The position numbers and the translations under genes were made by a program. The notes under the pieces were generated by a model. That model ran no database searches. It was given only the letters and a program-made list of their open reading frames with translations, and was not told where the DNA came from. A stretch of 38,682 nt of DNA, from NCBI GenBank assembly GCA_030530985.1, contig JAUMTX010000008.1:1-38682 (forward strand). Reading direction: 5' to 3'. Source of the stretch: Corynebacterium sp. GTDB taxonomy: Bacteria; Actinomycetota; Actinomycetes; Mycobacteriales; Mycobacteriaceae. Positions 1-10,376 of the stretch are shown here, one piece after another. Within the stretch, counting starts at the first letter, position 1. Each line of letters opens with the position of its first letter.

Positions 1-48
1 CAAGCATAGGTGCCCACATGGCATACGTGAATCTTTAACTGCATGCAG

Positions 49-77
49 AAAGGCCAGTCTCAATGAGACTGGCCTTT
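49..77. terminator. Hairpin terminator downstream of the giant surface-protein gene
   Basis: A perfect 13-bp inverted repeat (49-61 with 65-77) surrounds a 3-nt AAT loop. It lies about 25 bp beyond the stop codon of the minus-strand gene. The stems end in AAA/TTT, so each strand has only a short T run. It could serve the minus-strand gene or both strands. Positions 1-48 show no recognisable gene. Confidence 0.75.
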
Positions 78-102
78 GGTCTATCTGCCCTACCGTGGCG
101 CC

Positions 103-3100
103 TTAGTGCTGTCCACCAAGGGCTGTCACGATAATGGCAATAATGGCGAGGATACCTGCACCCAAGCCGAGAATTGCGAAAAGCGGCATCTTATTGTTGG
201 TCGTACCAGTGGTCTGGTCCTGATCATTGGACGAGTTCTGATTATTACTTGGTCGCTCAGAGGAGTACTGCTGAACATCCTCAAGGAGGCTGTCCACTTC
301 TTCCTTGCTCTGCGCACTCTTGACCTTCTGCAGCAGCTCTTCCCTTTCACCAAGGCTCAGGTTAGAGAAGCCACTGATGAGGGATGCGCCATTATTCTGG
401 CTATTCTGCAGAATCTCCTTATTCTGCTGCTCGGCGGCGGCCATAATAGCCTTGGCCTCAGCGGCAGTGGCTGCATTGCTAATGCGCTGCACATACTGCT
501 GCTTTACAGAATCAGGGAGACTGTTCAGACCATCAACATAGGAGACAACACTGGTCTTGGTGTCCTCCAAGGAGGTGTTGTTCTCAGCCTTGGCCATAGC
601 AACAATAGTGTCGACCGTATTACGGTCAAGCGCATCATTAATGCGCTGGGCATAGGAGGTCTGGCTGGTATCACCCAGGTTGGACAGGCCCTTGATGCTA
701 TCAATGGCTTGTTCCTTATAGGTCTGGAATGCCAAAACATCCATATTGGCAGCCTCTGCTACAAGGTCAGACACAGTACTGATGGAAGCAGCACGGTTAA
801 TATTGCTGATGTACTGCTTCTTGGTTGCAGCATCCAGATTCTTCAGTGCGTCGACGGAAGAAACAGCAGTCTGGCGAGCATTAGCAAGATACTGGGCATC
901 CAGTGCAACTGCGCGCTGGGTGCCGCTGAGAATCTCAGCCAAGGTGGTGAGCTCATCAAGGGTAGCCAGTGGCTCCTGCTTCTCAATCTCAGAGAGGTTA
1001 AGAAGACCAGTGATGGTCTCACGCGCATTATCACGTGCCTTCTGCATATTAATAGCAGCCTGCTTCTTAGCAGTGTCAACAACAAGCTTGACCTCGGCAA
1101 CAGTGGTTGCCTCATTGTCAATCATGTCCAGGAAGTTTTGGGTCTGGATTGGAGTCAGGTTAGCAACTGCCTGCACCTCAGGCTTTGCAGCCTCACGGGC
1201 CTCACGCACAAGCGCCTGGTCCGCAGTCATAGCATTGAGGGCGTAGACACTCATCATGCCAGTGGAGTTAGTGCTATTGATCTTGGTGATATAGCTCTGC
1301 TTGGTAGCATCATCCAGATTTGCCAAGGCCTGAACCTGGCCGCTGTACAGATCACGCTGCTCAGCAATATAGGCTGCAGCCTGATCCTTAGCTTCCTGAA
1401 TAATGCGGTCAATATCAGCAATGGCCACGGAACTAGCAGCACCGGACTGGAACTTCTCGCGGTCCTCATCATCCAAACCGTTGATGGACGTCAGAACCTG
1501 GGCTGCACGTGCACGCGCATAGGCGAGACCAGCAGCATCAGCAGCACGGGCTGCAATGAGAACATCCTCAATCGCAGATGCAGTGGTGGCATTGTCAATC
1601 TGGAGCCTATAAGAGTCCTTATCGGTATCAATGAGGTTTTCCAGCTCATCAACAATAGCCTGTGCACGCTCCTTGGCTGCCTGGAGACCCAAAGCATCCT
1701 CGGCGGTAGCACGAGCCACAATGTCATTGAGGGTGGCTTCATCATTGGCCGCAGTAATCTCGGTATAGTAACCGGACTTGTCAGTGGCGGTCAGGTTAGC
1801 CAGAGCCTTGACTTGAGTACGGGCATTATCACGCAACTGCGCAATGGCCAGATCTGCAGCATTCTTTGCGCGCTCAAGAATCTTATCGAGTTCAGCAATG
1901 CTGGTGGCATCGGTGACCTCGTCAAGGAAATCAGCGCGGGTAGGCAGCACAGGATAGTCATTAATGGTGGTGGTGACGGCAGTGCGCTTGGACTCAAGAG
2001 CAGCCTTATCTGCATTGGTGGCGCGCTGAACAATAGCAGCAAGCTCCCCTGCAGTTGGTGCAGTCTCAAGTTCCTGGAGATAATCTGCGGAAGCATCGCC
2101 CAGATTCACAAGCGCATTAATGTCCGTGATGGCCTTAGCCTTCGCGTCATCATAAGCCTGTGCATCCGCGGTGCGTGCCTCAGACACCAGATCATCAATT
2201 TCGGTTTTGGTGGTGGCGGTTTCGACCTTAGCACGAATGGAAGCCAGATCGGCATCATTAGGCAGGTCGTCAATGGTCTTCAGAGCCTCGCTGCGATGTG
2301 CATCCAGTTCCTCCTGGGCGGCCTTGGTGGCCTGTGTAAGAACTTCCTTGATTGCGGCTACAGTGGTGGCACCGGCAATCTCGGCGAGGTAACTCTGCTT
2401 CTCACTCAGGTTGACCAGGTCATTTACAGACTTGGTTGCAGCCTCACGCTCGGCTACAACTACAGCCAGATTAGCTGCTTCTGCATCCGCAACTGCTGCA
2501 TTAACATCAGCGCGGTTATTTGCTGCTGCAATGCGATCTGCAAATGGGGTCTTATCTGCAAGATCGACAAGGCCATTGAGCTTGGTGAGTGCTTCCGAAC
2601 GGAAGGTCTCAAAGTTCGTGGAATTAGCCAGGTGGGCTTCTTCCATAATGGACTTCACAGCAGCAATAGTCGCTGCATCCTTTACGCGCTGAGCGTAGCC
2701 AGCCTGAGCCTCAGTGGAGAGATTCTCCAGGGTCTTCAACTCAGCCTGAGCTTCCTGCTTAGTAGCATAAAGGTTGGTGTAGTCATCGGCCTTTGCATTA
2801 ATCACTGCCTGCAGAACATCGGCAATCACGGTGGCACCGCTCACGATGGTGAGTGCGCGGTTACGATCCGCTTCCTTAATATTCGGCAGTGCATTGATTT
2901 CTGCAGTGGAGCCAATCTTTGCTGCAGCCAGACCCTGGCTCAGAATCTCCTTAGCGGAGGTGGTGGTCTTCACTGCGTCAACATAGCCCTGCTTGCCTTC
3001 AAACTCAGCGACACGAGCCAACTCTTCCAAGGTGGCAGTGCGCAGAGCCTCAAGGGCAGTCTTATTGGCAGCCTCTGCCTCAGCCTGAATCTGTGCGACC

Positions 3101-6100
3101 TCATCAGTAGTGCCTGCCTTAGTAATACGCTGACTGAAACCAGACTTCGCATCAACAGACAAGGCATCAAGCTTGTCCAGGGCAGCACTAACGCGGGTCT
3201 TCACATGACCCAGGTTGGTTGCCACAGCCTCAGCAGAAATCTGCTTAATAATGTCGACCTTCTGTGCACCAGCGATACGAGCATGATAATCATCACGCTC
3301 AGCATCGGTGAGATCAGAAAGTGCCTGAACAATATTATTGGCATCCATGCGTGCCTGGTCGCGCAGGGTTGCATTATCCTTAACAGCAGCATCAGCAATG
3401 CGCTCAATTTCCTCCACGGATTGAGCAGCATCAAGGCGCGCAGTATAGTCACTCAGGCTCACATTTGGCAGCTTATTAATCTCAGCCTCAGCCTTGGCAC
3501 GTGCCTCATTGAGGGAAGCCTGCTTTGCATCAGCATCGGAGGCATTCTTCTCAATGGTCTGAATAGCAGCAATTGTGGTAGCAGCCTGGGCATCCGCTAC
3601 ATATGGTGCCGTGTCAATGTGGGTGAGCTGCTGAATGCGCTCAATAGCAGAATCGCGATAGGCATCCAGATCCTTACGATCCTGGGCGGTAGCCGCATCA
3701 ATAATGCCCTGACCATTGTCGACAACCTTCAGGTCATCAACCTCAGTGGTGAAGCGGGTGCGGTTAGCCTCAGTGAGGTTAGAAAGATCCGCAATGGCCT
3801 TACGCACACGGGTCTTCTCAGCCTCAAGATTAGCCTCAGCCTTAGCCTGGGCAGCGGCAACAATCTCTGCCACCTTAGCAAGATTTTGAGCACTTCCAAC
3901 CTGAGCCTTGAAGGAAGCAATATCCTCCTTGTACAGGTTAGTGGTGTTGGCGATATCCGCAATGGCCTGAACGCGCGCACGGTTAAGGTTGCTGCTTGAC
4001 TGTGAGGTGGCGTCGCCAAGCACAGAATCAAGAGCGCTCACGGACGTAGCGGCATTAGCCAAGGTCAAGTAATTATCGCGCTCAATCTCGGTGAGATTTT
4101 CATCAGCAAGAATAGCGGTACGAACCTCGGTGCGGCGGGCTTCAAGTGCCTGGCTATCCTCAGCAATACGCTTATCGAGGTACTCAAAAACGGCGCTAAT
4201 GGAGCCAAGATTCAAAACCTCAACGCTCGCCTTATCCCTGGCGGCCTTGGAGAGATTCTCCAAAGACTGGATACGACTGGAAGCATAGCCACGAGCCTGG
4301 TCGAGCTTGCCAGCAGCCTCCATCCGGGCTTGGGCAAGAGTATCGCCGACAAAGGAGCGCGTAGCAGCTGAATTAATAAGATCCTGGTAGTGGTTATAAC
4401 GAGTAGTGCCGAGCTTAGACTTTAGGGTCTTGAGAGTCTCAAGCGCACTGGTGATCTCAGAATTCAGGCGCTGGGCATCACGCAGACGCGCCTCGCGAGC
4501 CAGGGCATTAATAGCAGGAACAGTGCTTGCTTCCTGAATCTTCTGCTTGTACTCATTGGTATCAGCAGTATTCAGGTTAACCATGAGGGCCAGGGCACGA
4601 AGAGCTACTGCGCGGGCGCCATCAACAGTCTGGGAGGCCTCATCAGTCGCATCGGCCACAGCCTGCTGGATTGGGCGAAGAAGCTTCGCTGGCTTGATCA
4701 GACCAAGATAGTAGTCCTTACGATCCTGGCTCAGGTTCAGACCATTAATAGTGGTCGTTGCTGCTGCGCGGGCTTCATCCACGCGGCGCTTATCCAAGGC
4801 CACAGCCTCATTAGCAATGGCCAGTGCCTCTGCGCCGGTTTCTGCATCAGCAATAGCGCGGAAGTAGTTAAGCATCTCAACACTGTCAATATTGCCCAGT
4901 GCGGACACACGCTCAACTGCGGTATTGCGCTTCACAGTCAGGTTGGCATTATTAGCCTCTGCTGCCTGGTGCAGCACCTGGTTAATAGCGCTACGGGTGG
5001 TAGCGGCATTAATGGCATCAGTGAAGGTAGCCATCTCAGCCTCGGTGAGATCAGCAAGGTTATTGAGGGTGCCGAAAGCAGCCTCGCGCTGATCCTCAAT
5101 GCTCACACCACTGAGCTCATAGGCCTCGTCGATAATGCTATCCACGTCGGCGCGGGTGGTCGCGGCCTCTACACGAGTAGAGAAATCCTGCTTCTGGGAA
5201 TCCTGCAAACCAGGAAGAGCGGCAATGGTCTTAAGACCAGCATCGCGGCTCTTAGCAATATTGGCCACATCGGTAATACCAACAGTATCGGTGGCTGCCG
5301 AAGCCTCATCAATATATTCCTGCTTGCGGGCAGCAGAGAAGCTGGTGTTATTAATGATAATGGTGGCATCATCCAGAAGAATCTGACGAGTCTTAGCCCA
5401 AATCTGAAGACTGGACTCATCATTAGCGGAGGTCATGCCATCAGCGGTAGCCAAAACGGCCTCATTAATCCCCACCGCATCATTGGCACTGGTGCCAAGA
5501 ATCCAGGACAGGCCCTCTTCGCTCATGCCCTCGGCCTTCATGGCGGCCACAATCTTCTCATAATTGGCCATAATGCTCTGGCTATCACGAGCATAGGTAG
5601 GCATCATGGAAGGTGTGGAATTGGTCAGCGCCTGGGCAACATAGAGCATGGTATTTGCACTAACGCGGGCGCCGCTGAGCTTAACGGTAAGAGTGCCACC
5701 TGGGGCAATGATCTGATAAGCGTAGCGGGACTGCGCACCCGGGGTCTTTTCAGTCAATGGGTGGGAATAGTAATACCAACTAGGAACCTTGTCAGTATTA
5801 ATATCCATGGAATAGGCGGCATTAATGCCCAGGTAGGCATTCTGTACGGTGACACGGCCAGAGGAAACACTCAGGTTCCGGGTGAAGAGAGCTGGGCTAC
5901 GGAAGTAGGCACCATAACCATTGGCACTAGCTGTATTGGTATAGGTATAGATAATCTGGACGGTACCAGTGAGATATCCGTCACTATCTACCTCTGGGAC
6001 AATCTCAGCGGTGGTTGAGTGGTTGGAATTGATGGTCTCAGCGAAGGCCTGTGGGGCCATGCCAGGAACAGCCACCATGGGACCAATGGTGCTGAGTGCA

Positions 6101-6195
6101 ACTACTGTTGAAACTGAGGTTAGTGAGAGAGTTGCGAACTTGCCAAATGACCAGAAACCCGCTGGTCGATGGGCTGGTGTGCGTGAATGCTTCAC
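103..6195 (-). CDS. Giant secreted repeat protein of GA-like modules, membrane- or envelope-anchored
   Basis: This 2030-aa protein begins at a GTG with an AGGGAGG ribosome site 10 nt upstream (6206-6212). Residues 1-52 form a long signal peptide with a probable cut after AFA. Residues 55-260 look like a beta-rich head domain without a family I can name. Residues about 265-1978 are some 33 degenerate modules of about 52 aa, each with a pattern such as A-x3-I-x2-L-x-NL followed by an Y/F-rich helix, an A-T-T-x2-I turn and an acidic helix. This resembles the three-helix GA (albumin-binding-like) modules of giant proteins such as staphylococcal Ebh. A Ser/Asn/Gln/Thr-rich linker (1979-2002) precedes one hydrophobic segment (2003-2026) and a tail of four residues. 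No LPxTG motif or basic tail is present, so sortase anchoring is unlikely. A fibrous adhesin or envelope-spanning stalk is inferred; albumin binding is not shown. Confidence 0.85.
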   Translation of the reverse strand: MKHSRTPAHRPAGFWSFGKFATLSLTSVSTVVALSTIGPMVAVPGMAPQAFAETINSNHSTTAEIVPEVDSDGYLTGTVQIIYTYTNTASANGYGAYFRSPALFTRNLSVSSGRVTVQNAYLGINAAYSMDINTDKVPSWYYYSHPLTEKTPGAQSRYAYQIIAPGGTLTVKLSGARVSANTMLYVAQALTNSTPSMMPTYARDSQSIMANYEKIVAAMKAEGMSEEGLSWILGTSANDAVGINEAVLATADGMTSANDESSLQIWAKTRQILLDDATIIINNTSFSAARKQEYIDEASAATDTVGITDVANIAKSRDAGLKTIAALPGLQDSQKQDFSTRVEAATTRADVDSIIDEAYELSGVSIEDQREAAFGTLNNLADLTEAEMATFTDAINAATTRSAINQVLHQAAEANNANLTVKRNTAVERVSALGNIDSVEMLNYFRAIADAETGAEALAIANEAVALDKRRVDEARAAATTTINGLNLSQDRKDYYLGLIKPAKLLRPIQQAVADATDEASQTVDGARAVALRALALMVNLNTADTNEYKQKIQEASTVPAINALAREARLRDAQRLNSEITSALETLKTLKSKLGTTRYNHYQDLINSAATRSFVGDTLAQARMEAAGKLDQARGYASSRIQSLENLSKAARDKASVEVLNLGSISAVFEYLDKRIAEDSQALEARRTEVRTAILADENLTEIERDNYLTLANAATSVSALDSVLGDATSQSSSNLNRARVQAIADIANTTNLYKEDIASFKAQVGSAQNLAKVAEIVAAAQAKAEANLEAEKTRVRKAIADLSNLTEANRTRFTTEVDDLKVVDNGQGIIDAATAQDRKDLDAYRDSAIERIQQLTHIDTAPYVADAQAATTIAAIQTIEKNASDADAKQASLNEARAKAEAEINKLPNVSLSDYTARLDAAQSVEEIERIADAAVKDNATLRDQARMDANNIVQALSDLTDAERDDYHARIAGAQKVDIIKQISAEAVATNLGHVKTRVSAALDKLDALSVDAKSGFSQRITKAGTTDEVAQIQAEAEAANKTALEALRTATLEELARVAEFEGKQGYVDAVKTTTSAKEILSQGLAAAKIGSTAEINALPNIKEADRNRALTIVSGATVIADVLQAVINAKADDYTNLYATKQEAQAELKTLENLSTEAQAGYAQRVKDAATIAAVKSIMEEAHLANSTNFETFRSEALTKLNGLVDLADKTPFADRIAAANNRADVNAAVADAEAANLAVVVAEREAATKSVNDLVNLSEKQSYLAEIAGATTVAAIKEVLTQATKAAQEELDAHRSEALKTIDDLPNDADLASIRAKVETATTKTEIDDLVSEARTADAQAYDDAKAKAITDINALVNLGDASADYLQELETAPTAGELAAIVQRATNADKAALESKRTAVTTTINDYPVLPTRADFLDEVTDATSIAELDKILERAKNAADLAIAQLRDNARTQVKALANLTATDKSGYYTEITAANDEATLNDIVARATAEDALGLQAAKERAQAIVDELENLIDTDKDSYRLQIDNATTASAIEDVLIAARAADAAGLAYARARAAQVLTSINGLDDEDREKFQSGAASSVAIADIDRIIQEAKDQAAAYIAEQRDLYSGQVQALANLDDATKQSYITKINSTNSTGMMSVYALNAMTADQALVREAREAAKPEVQAVANLTPIQTQNFLDMIDNEATTVAEVKLVVDTAKKQAAINMQKARDNARETITGLLNLSEIEKQEPLATLDELTTLAEILSGTQRAVALDAQYLANARQTAVSSVDALKNLDAATKKQYISNINRAASISTVSDLVAEAANMDVLAFQTYKEQAIDSIKGLSNLGDTSQTSYAQRINDALDRNTVDTIVAMAKAENNTSLEDTKTSVVSYVDGLNSLPDSVKQQYVQRISNAATAAEAKAIMAAAEQQNKEILQNSQNNGASLISGFSNLSLGEREELLQKVKSAQSKEEVDSLLEDVQQYSSERPSNNQNSSNDQDQTTGTTNNKMPLFAILGLGAGILAIIAIIVTALGGQH
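262..5410 (-). repeat. About 33 tandem GA-like modules (protein-level repeat)
   Basis: The coding sequence repeats every roughly 150-160 bp as a diverged module of about 52 codons. Recurring features are an NL or LxNL turn after helix 1, an Y/F-containing helix 2, an (A/S)ATT or similar turn, and an acidic/alanine-rich helix 3. The repeats are diverged in DNA, so this is an old expansion rather than recent slippage. I counted the modules by eye; the number may be off by one or two. Confidence 0.75.
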
Positions 6196-6261
6196 TAGGA
6201 CTAAGCCTCCCTAACAGTAGATTAGAAGCAAGTGCATTTAGTAGTAGAATTTTACCAATTT

Positions 6262-8145
6262 TTAAGAATTAATCAAGTAAGACAGCACTTCTTCGGTCAT
6301 GGAACTTGTTTCTAAATCGAGTTCACGAAGCAGCTCTTCTCGACTTGCATGTTCCAAGAATTTTTGTGGCACACCAAAGCGATGAAGTGGGGTTTCTACC
6401 CCAGCAGCATCCATGGCTTCCGAAATAAGCGAACCAATGCCACCATGGATTCCACCATCTTCAATAGTGACCACCACATCATGCTCTGCCGCAAGGGCAA
6501 GAATGGATGGCGCCACGGGTGCTACCCATCGTGGATCAATGGCGGTTACGCCATAGCCCTCGGCGGAAAGATTAGTGGCCATAGTGGTGGCCGCATGGAC
6601 GGCGGTACCAACACCAATGAGCAAAACAGACTTAGCATCCTCTGCCCCATCAATGCTGGTCAAAATATCCACACCATCGTCGGTGCGGCTCAGAGCCTCA
6701 ACATCCTCTGGCGCCTTGCCCTTTGGGTAGCGGACAACACTAGGGCCCGCAATCTCGTGGCTTTCATAAAGCAGCTCACGAAGACGTGCTTCATCTCGTG
6801 GCGCACCAATACGAATACCAGGGATCATGGAACAGAGGGAAAGGTCCCACACACCATTGTGGCTGGCACCATCATTACCGGTAATACCGGCACGGTCCAA
6901 AACCACAGTTACTGGCAGGCCCAGCAGGGCCACATCCATGAGCAACTGGTCAAAGGCACGGTTAAGGAAGGTGGCGTAGACAGCCACATAGGGGTGCATG
7001 CCACCCAAAGCCAAGCCAGAGGCGCTGGCAACAGCATGCTGCTCAGCAATACCAACATCAACAAAACGCTCAGGGAATTCCTTGGAGAATGGCACCAAAC
7101 CGGTTGGGTCAGCCATTGCGGCTGTCATTGCCACAATATCTGGGAACTCATGGCCCATCTCGACAATAATTTCACTAAAAGCATCAGTCCAGGTGCGCTT
7201 GGCCTCAGTCAGGGATTCACCGGTAAGTGGGTCAATAACCCCTGTGGAGTGCATGAGGTCAATCATCTTATTTTCGGCAGGACCATAACCATGGCCCTTT
7301 TCCGTAACCACATGAACCATAATTGGGCCTGGATGCCCCTTGGCATATTCAAGGGCTGACAGCAGATCCTCAAGATCATGGCCATCAACTGGGCCAATAT
7401 ACTTAATGCCCAGTTCTGGGAATAGTTCTGTTGGCACAACGGTGGTACGCACCCCTGCCTTGAGGCTCTTAATGCCCTCAAAGGTACGCTTCCCAAACCA
7501 GCCCATGCTATTGAGGGTGGTCTTGCCCTTATCCATAACCCAGTCATAGCTTGGCTTGGCACGAAGGGCCTTCAGGTTTTCAGCAAAACCGCCAATGGTT
7601 GGCGCATAAGAACGGCCATTGTCATTAACAATAATGACCGCATTACGGTCCTTATCGGCCGCCAGGTTATTGAGTGCCTCCCAGCACATACCGCCGGTCA
7701 GTGCACCATCACCCACAATGGCGACCACGCAGCGGTCATCCTCACCCTTAATTTTGAAGGCGCGGGACAGACCCTCAGCTACTGAAATGGATGCTGAGGC
7801 ATGGGAGGATTCAGTCCAGTCATGCTCGGATTCTGCACGGCAGGTATAGCCGGATAGACCATCCTTTTGGCGCAGATTATCAAAACCCTCCGCACGACCA
7901 GTAAGAATCTTGTGGACATATGACTGGTGTGAGGTATCCCAAATGATGGGATCCTTGGGGCTATCAAAGACACAGTGAACTGCAATACTCAGTTCGACGA
8001 CACCTAGATTCGGGCCCAGGTGTCCGCCGGTCGCTGATACCTTTGATACGAGAAACTCGCGTATCTCGGCTGCTAGATCCCTCAATTGGGCAGGGCTGAG
8101 TTCTTTCAGCTGCTCAGGTGAGGATACAGATTCAAGTAATCTCAT
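6262..8145 (-). CDS. dxs: 1-deoxy-D-xylulose-5-phosphate synthase
   Basis: Dxs condenses pyruvate with glyceraldehyde 3-phosphate to DXP, the first step of the MEP isoprenoid pathway; DXP also feeds thiamine and pyridoxal synthesis in many bacteria. The 627-aa length is normal. His42 in the [11 protein letters not shown] motif, the thiamine-diphosphate motif GDGALTGG (145-152) with VNDN (173-176), and the VGIAEQHA segment carrying the catalytic Glu are all present. The usual DTGHQ reads DTSHQ, a variant I recall from other corynebacterial Dxs. The ATG has only a weak ribosome site. The gene lies 72 bp after the RNA methyltransferase on the same strand and 66 bp before the giant surface gene, with no clear terminator between. 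Confidence 0.96.
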   Translation of the reverse strand: MRLLESVSSPEQLKELSPAQLRDLAAEIREFLVSKVSATGGHLGPNLGVVELSIAVHCVFDSPKDPIIWDTSHQSYVHKILTGRAEGFDNLRQKDGLSGYTCRAESEHDWTESSHASASISVAEGLSRAFKIKGEDDRCVVAIVGDGALTGGMCWEALNNLAADKDRNAVIIVNDNGRSYAPTIGGFAENLKALRAKPSYDWVMDKGKTTLNSMGWFGKRTFEGIKSLKAGVRTTVVPTELFPELGIKYIGPVDGHDLEDLLSALEYAKGHPGPIMVHVVTEKGHGYGPAENKMIDLMHSTGVIDPLTGESLTEAKRTWTDAFSEIIVEMGHEFPDIVAMTAAMADPTGLVPFSKEFPERFVDVGIAEQHAVASASGLALGGMHPYVAVYATFLNRAFDQLLMDVALLGLPVTVVLDRAGITGNDGASHNGVWDLSLCSMIPGIRIGAPRDEARLRELLYESHEIAGPSVVRYPKGKAPEDVEALSRTDDGVDILTSIDGAEDAKSVLLIGVGTAVHAATTMATNLSAEGYGVTAIDPRWVAPVAPSILALAAEHDVVVTIEDGGIHGGIGSLISEAMDAAGVETPLHRFGVPQKFLEHASREELLRELDLETSSMTEEVLSYLINS

Positions 8146-8217
8146 GGGTGTGAGTCGACTACCTTAACTATCAGTGGATACGGAATATGAAAACGGTGAC
8201 TGGTTTTTAAGTTATTG

Positions 8218-9408
8218 CTATTTTACACGGTGCAATACTGCGAATGACTCAAAATGATGCGTTTGGGGGAAGGAATCCACCAAATGTACTGCCCTGACCT
8301 GGTAACCATGTTCTAACCAGCGACCAAGATCACGTGCGAAGGCTGCTGGGTCGCAGCCCACATGCACAATGGTGCTGATCGCCGCATCACCATAAGCCGC
8401 AATAGCCCCTGCCAGGCTCTTGTGCATACCAGAACGCGGCGGATCCAACAGCACCACATCCGGCGTACCAGCGGGCTGGCTGAACGCACGAACGCGGCCG
8501 CGGCGACGACGATTAATTCCCTCAGCCGCACTCCCCTGCACCCATTTCTCCACCGGCGCCTTGTGGAAGGTAACGCCTGGTAGTTTGCTATGGGATGCAG
8601 TTATGTCCACGCTATCCACCTTCAAACCTGGGTGGCTGGACAGCAAGCCTGGGAGCAGTGCGCCGGCGCCGCCATACAGGTCCCAGATATAGGACGGTGC
8701 ACTATCGCCGAGCAGGTCCACAATGAGGGAATTGAAAGCGGCGGGTGCTTGGCTGTGTGATTGCCAGAAGTCCTTGGCGCGAAGATTGAAGGCGTAGTCG
8801 CCAATGGTGTGGGTTACAGGTGCATTGCCGGCCTTAACCACGGCCTTGCCATCCACCATGGAGACCATGAGGTTCAAAGAAGTGCCAGGTTCCTCAGTGA
8901 CGACATAGTCATAGAGTGCGGGATGCATCTGCATGCAGTGCTCAGTGACCAGGTCATGAGAATTACGCTTACGAAGACCAAGCTTGCCATCGGCACTTAC
9001 CTGGAAGCGGGCACGGATACGCCAACCAACACTTGGTTCCAGGGCGTGCACAGTAGCGGTCTCTTCAATGCGGGTGATGCGTGCGAGCTGGTCTTCCAGA
9101 ATTTTCTTCTTGAGGGCACGCTGGGTTTCCACATCAATAAAGGAATAATCACAGCAGCCGGCACCGGCAGCTGCTGCTGGACACAGATGTGTTTCTGAAA
9201 TTCGACCGGGACCCCAGGTATGGAAGCCACGAACAATGGCCTTGGAGAAACTCTTGGATCTGGAGATAATCTCAGCATCGACAATATCACCCGGGACGGT
9301 ATCAGCCACAAAGACGACGCGGCCGTCCTCAGCGGTACCAATGCCGAAGCCTTGGTGCGCTGGGCGAAGAATCTCAATCTTAATGACAGAATTCACTTCT
9401 GTGCTCAA
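8218..9408 (-). CDS. TRAM-domain class I SAM-dependent RNA (uracil-5-)-methyltransferase
   Basis: This 396-aa protein belongs to the TrmA/RlmCD family, which makes m5U in rRNA or tRNA. An N-terminal TRAM-like beta barrel (about 5-65) is followed by a cysteine cluster (Cys76, Cys85, Cys86) in an unusual CPAAAAGAGCC spacing that may hold an iron-sulfur cluster. The SAM motif DLYGGAGALLPG follows. The PPRSG motif, nucleophile Cys352 (HVGCDP) and general base Glu387 (HFESFAVLH) are intact. The start is a TTG only 5 nt after the DUF3710 stop codon; a GTG four codons later is an alternative. The tight spacing indicates one operon with DUF3710. Whether the substrate is rRNA or tRNA cannot be told from sequence. 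Confidence 0.9.
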   Translation of the reverse strand: MSTEVNSVIKIEILRPAHQGFGIGTAEDGRVVFVADTVPGDIVDAEIISRSKSFSKAIVRGFHTWGPGRISETHLCPAAAAGAGCCDYSFIDVETQRALKKKILEDQLARITRIEETATVHALEPSVGWRIRARFQVSADGKLGLRKRNSHDLVTEHCMQMHPALYDYVVTEEPGTSLNLMVSMVDGKAVVKAGNAPVTHTIGDYAFNLRAKDFWQSHSQAPAAFNSLIVDLLGDSAPSYIWDLYGGAGALLPGLLSSHPGLKVDSVDITASHSKLPGVTFHKAPVEKWVQGSAAEGINRRRRGRVRAFSQPAGTPDVVLLDPPRSGMHKSLAGAIAAYGDAAISTIVHVGCDPAAFARDLGRWLEHGYQVRAVHLVDSFPQTHHFESFAVLHRVK

Positions 9409-9413
9409 TGTAC

Positions 9414-10307
9414 TTATTCCAATCCGGGACTAGAAGAATTAGTCCCATCGGTACGGGTGCCATTCATGCGATGCACTGGTGGCACATGGCCGTGGGCATT
9501 ACCCACGCTTGGCGGAATTCGCGGTGGCTCAGGGGCGGCTTCACCCTCCGACTCAGGCGCTGGTTCCGCAGTAGGAATTGGGCGGCCCTGATGGGTGGTA
9601 GGGGTTTCTTGGCGGATCGCCTTAGCATTTGGCGCCGACTCCATTTGAGCTTTTACCTGCTCAGCGAGGGCATCAGGCAGAATGACCGGAAGACCCTGCC
9701 CTGGCGCCAGTGGTGAATCATCACGGCGAACCACGGTACGGCGCGCCATCTCATAGGCAGCGGCGAGCATCTCCTCTTCCTTACCGCCAACAGCAAGGGT
9801 GGTGAAGCGAAGCATCCATCGTGGCCCATCGATGCCAAGAATTCGGAGGGTGTTTTCACCCATTTTTCCAAGTACCTCAGGGCCGAACTCACCATCAACC
9901 TGGGTGACCTCAAAGCCTTCCTCGCGCAGCTGTGCACGGAGGTTTACCAGGCTTTCACGCCACTGCCCTGTTTTACGCGGTGCAGAAAATGCCACCGGGG
10001 TGATACGACCAAAAGGCGTACGGATATGGATGAGACGTGGGCCTTGGGGGCCAACCTCAATCTGCACATCACTGCCGAAAGGCATAGGGATAAACAAGGA
10101 GCCCAAGTCCAGGGCGCCCTCGCCATAATCACTAAAGTCATAGGTATCCAAGTCCACATCGGCGGAATCATATGGCCCGCTTGGGCCATCACCAGGCACG
10201 GTGGACGAGGCAGCAGGCTCAGCAGGGCTGGTCTGCACCTCTTCTGTGGTTGCGGAAGGCTTTACTTCCTCAACCTGCTCCTTGGACTTTTTCTTACGGA
10301 ACCACAT
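9414..10307 (-). CDS. DUF3710 domain-containing protein
   Basis: This 297-aa actinobacterial protein matches DUF3710, a family usually placed next to dut and of unknown function. The N-terminus is basic (WFRKKK), then Glu/Pro/Ser-rich and disordered to about residue 45. A compact domain (about 50-205) contains a conserved-looking SLFIPMP segment and an RWMLRF stretch. The C-terminal 70 residues are Pro/Glu-rich and probably disordered. There is no signal peptide or membrane segment. No ribosome site precedes the ATG, but a TATAAC -10 element lies 8 nt upstream, suggesting a leaderless mRNA. It is followed after 5 nt by the methyltransferase gene. Confidence 0.85.
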   Translation of the reverse strand: MWFRKKKSKEQVEEVKPSATTEEVQTSPAEPAASSTVPGDGPSGPYDSADVDLDTYDFSDYGEGALDLGSLFIPMPFGSDVQIEVGPQGPRLIHIRTPFGRITPVAFSAPRKTGQWRESLVNLRAQLREEGFEVTQVDGEFGPEVLGKMGENTLRILGIDGPRWMLRFTTLAVGGKEEEMLAAAYEMARRTVVRRDDSPLAPGQGLPVILPDALAEQVKAQMESAPNAKAIRQETPTTHQGRPIPTAEPAPESEGEAAPEPPRIPPSVGNAHGHVPPVHRMNGTRTDGTNSSSPGLE

Positions 10308-10314
10308 AACTTCT

Positions 10315-10320
10315 GTTATA
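10315..10320 (-). promoter_or_regulatory. -10 element (TATAAC) for leaderless DUF3710 transcript
   Basis: TATAAC on the minus strand ends 8 nt before the ATG at 10307, so the predicted transcription start falls on or next to the A of the start codon. There is no Shine-Dalgarno sequence. Confidence 0.55.
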
Positions 10321-10376
10321 CCCCGTTTAGTAGGAACTGCGTATTTTTAGCGCAGCTTACTCAGTCAGCTGAATTA

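Noticed and set aside
76..3999. A 1307-codon open frame on the plus strand opposite the giant surface gene
   Set aside because: It mirrors the repetitive modules of the minus-strand gene and has no recognisable domain, signal or ribosome site. Repetitive codon use of the real gene explains it.
4969..6018. A 349-codon plus-strand frame opposite the N-terminal part of the giant gene
   Set aside because: It is low-complexity and has no family resemblance; it is a shadow of the signal-peptide-bearing protein on the other strand.
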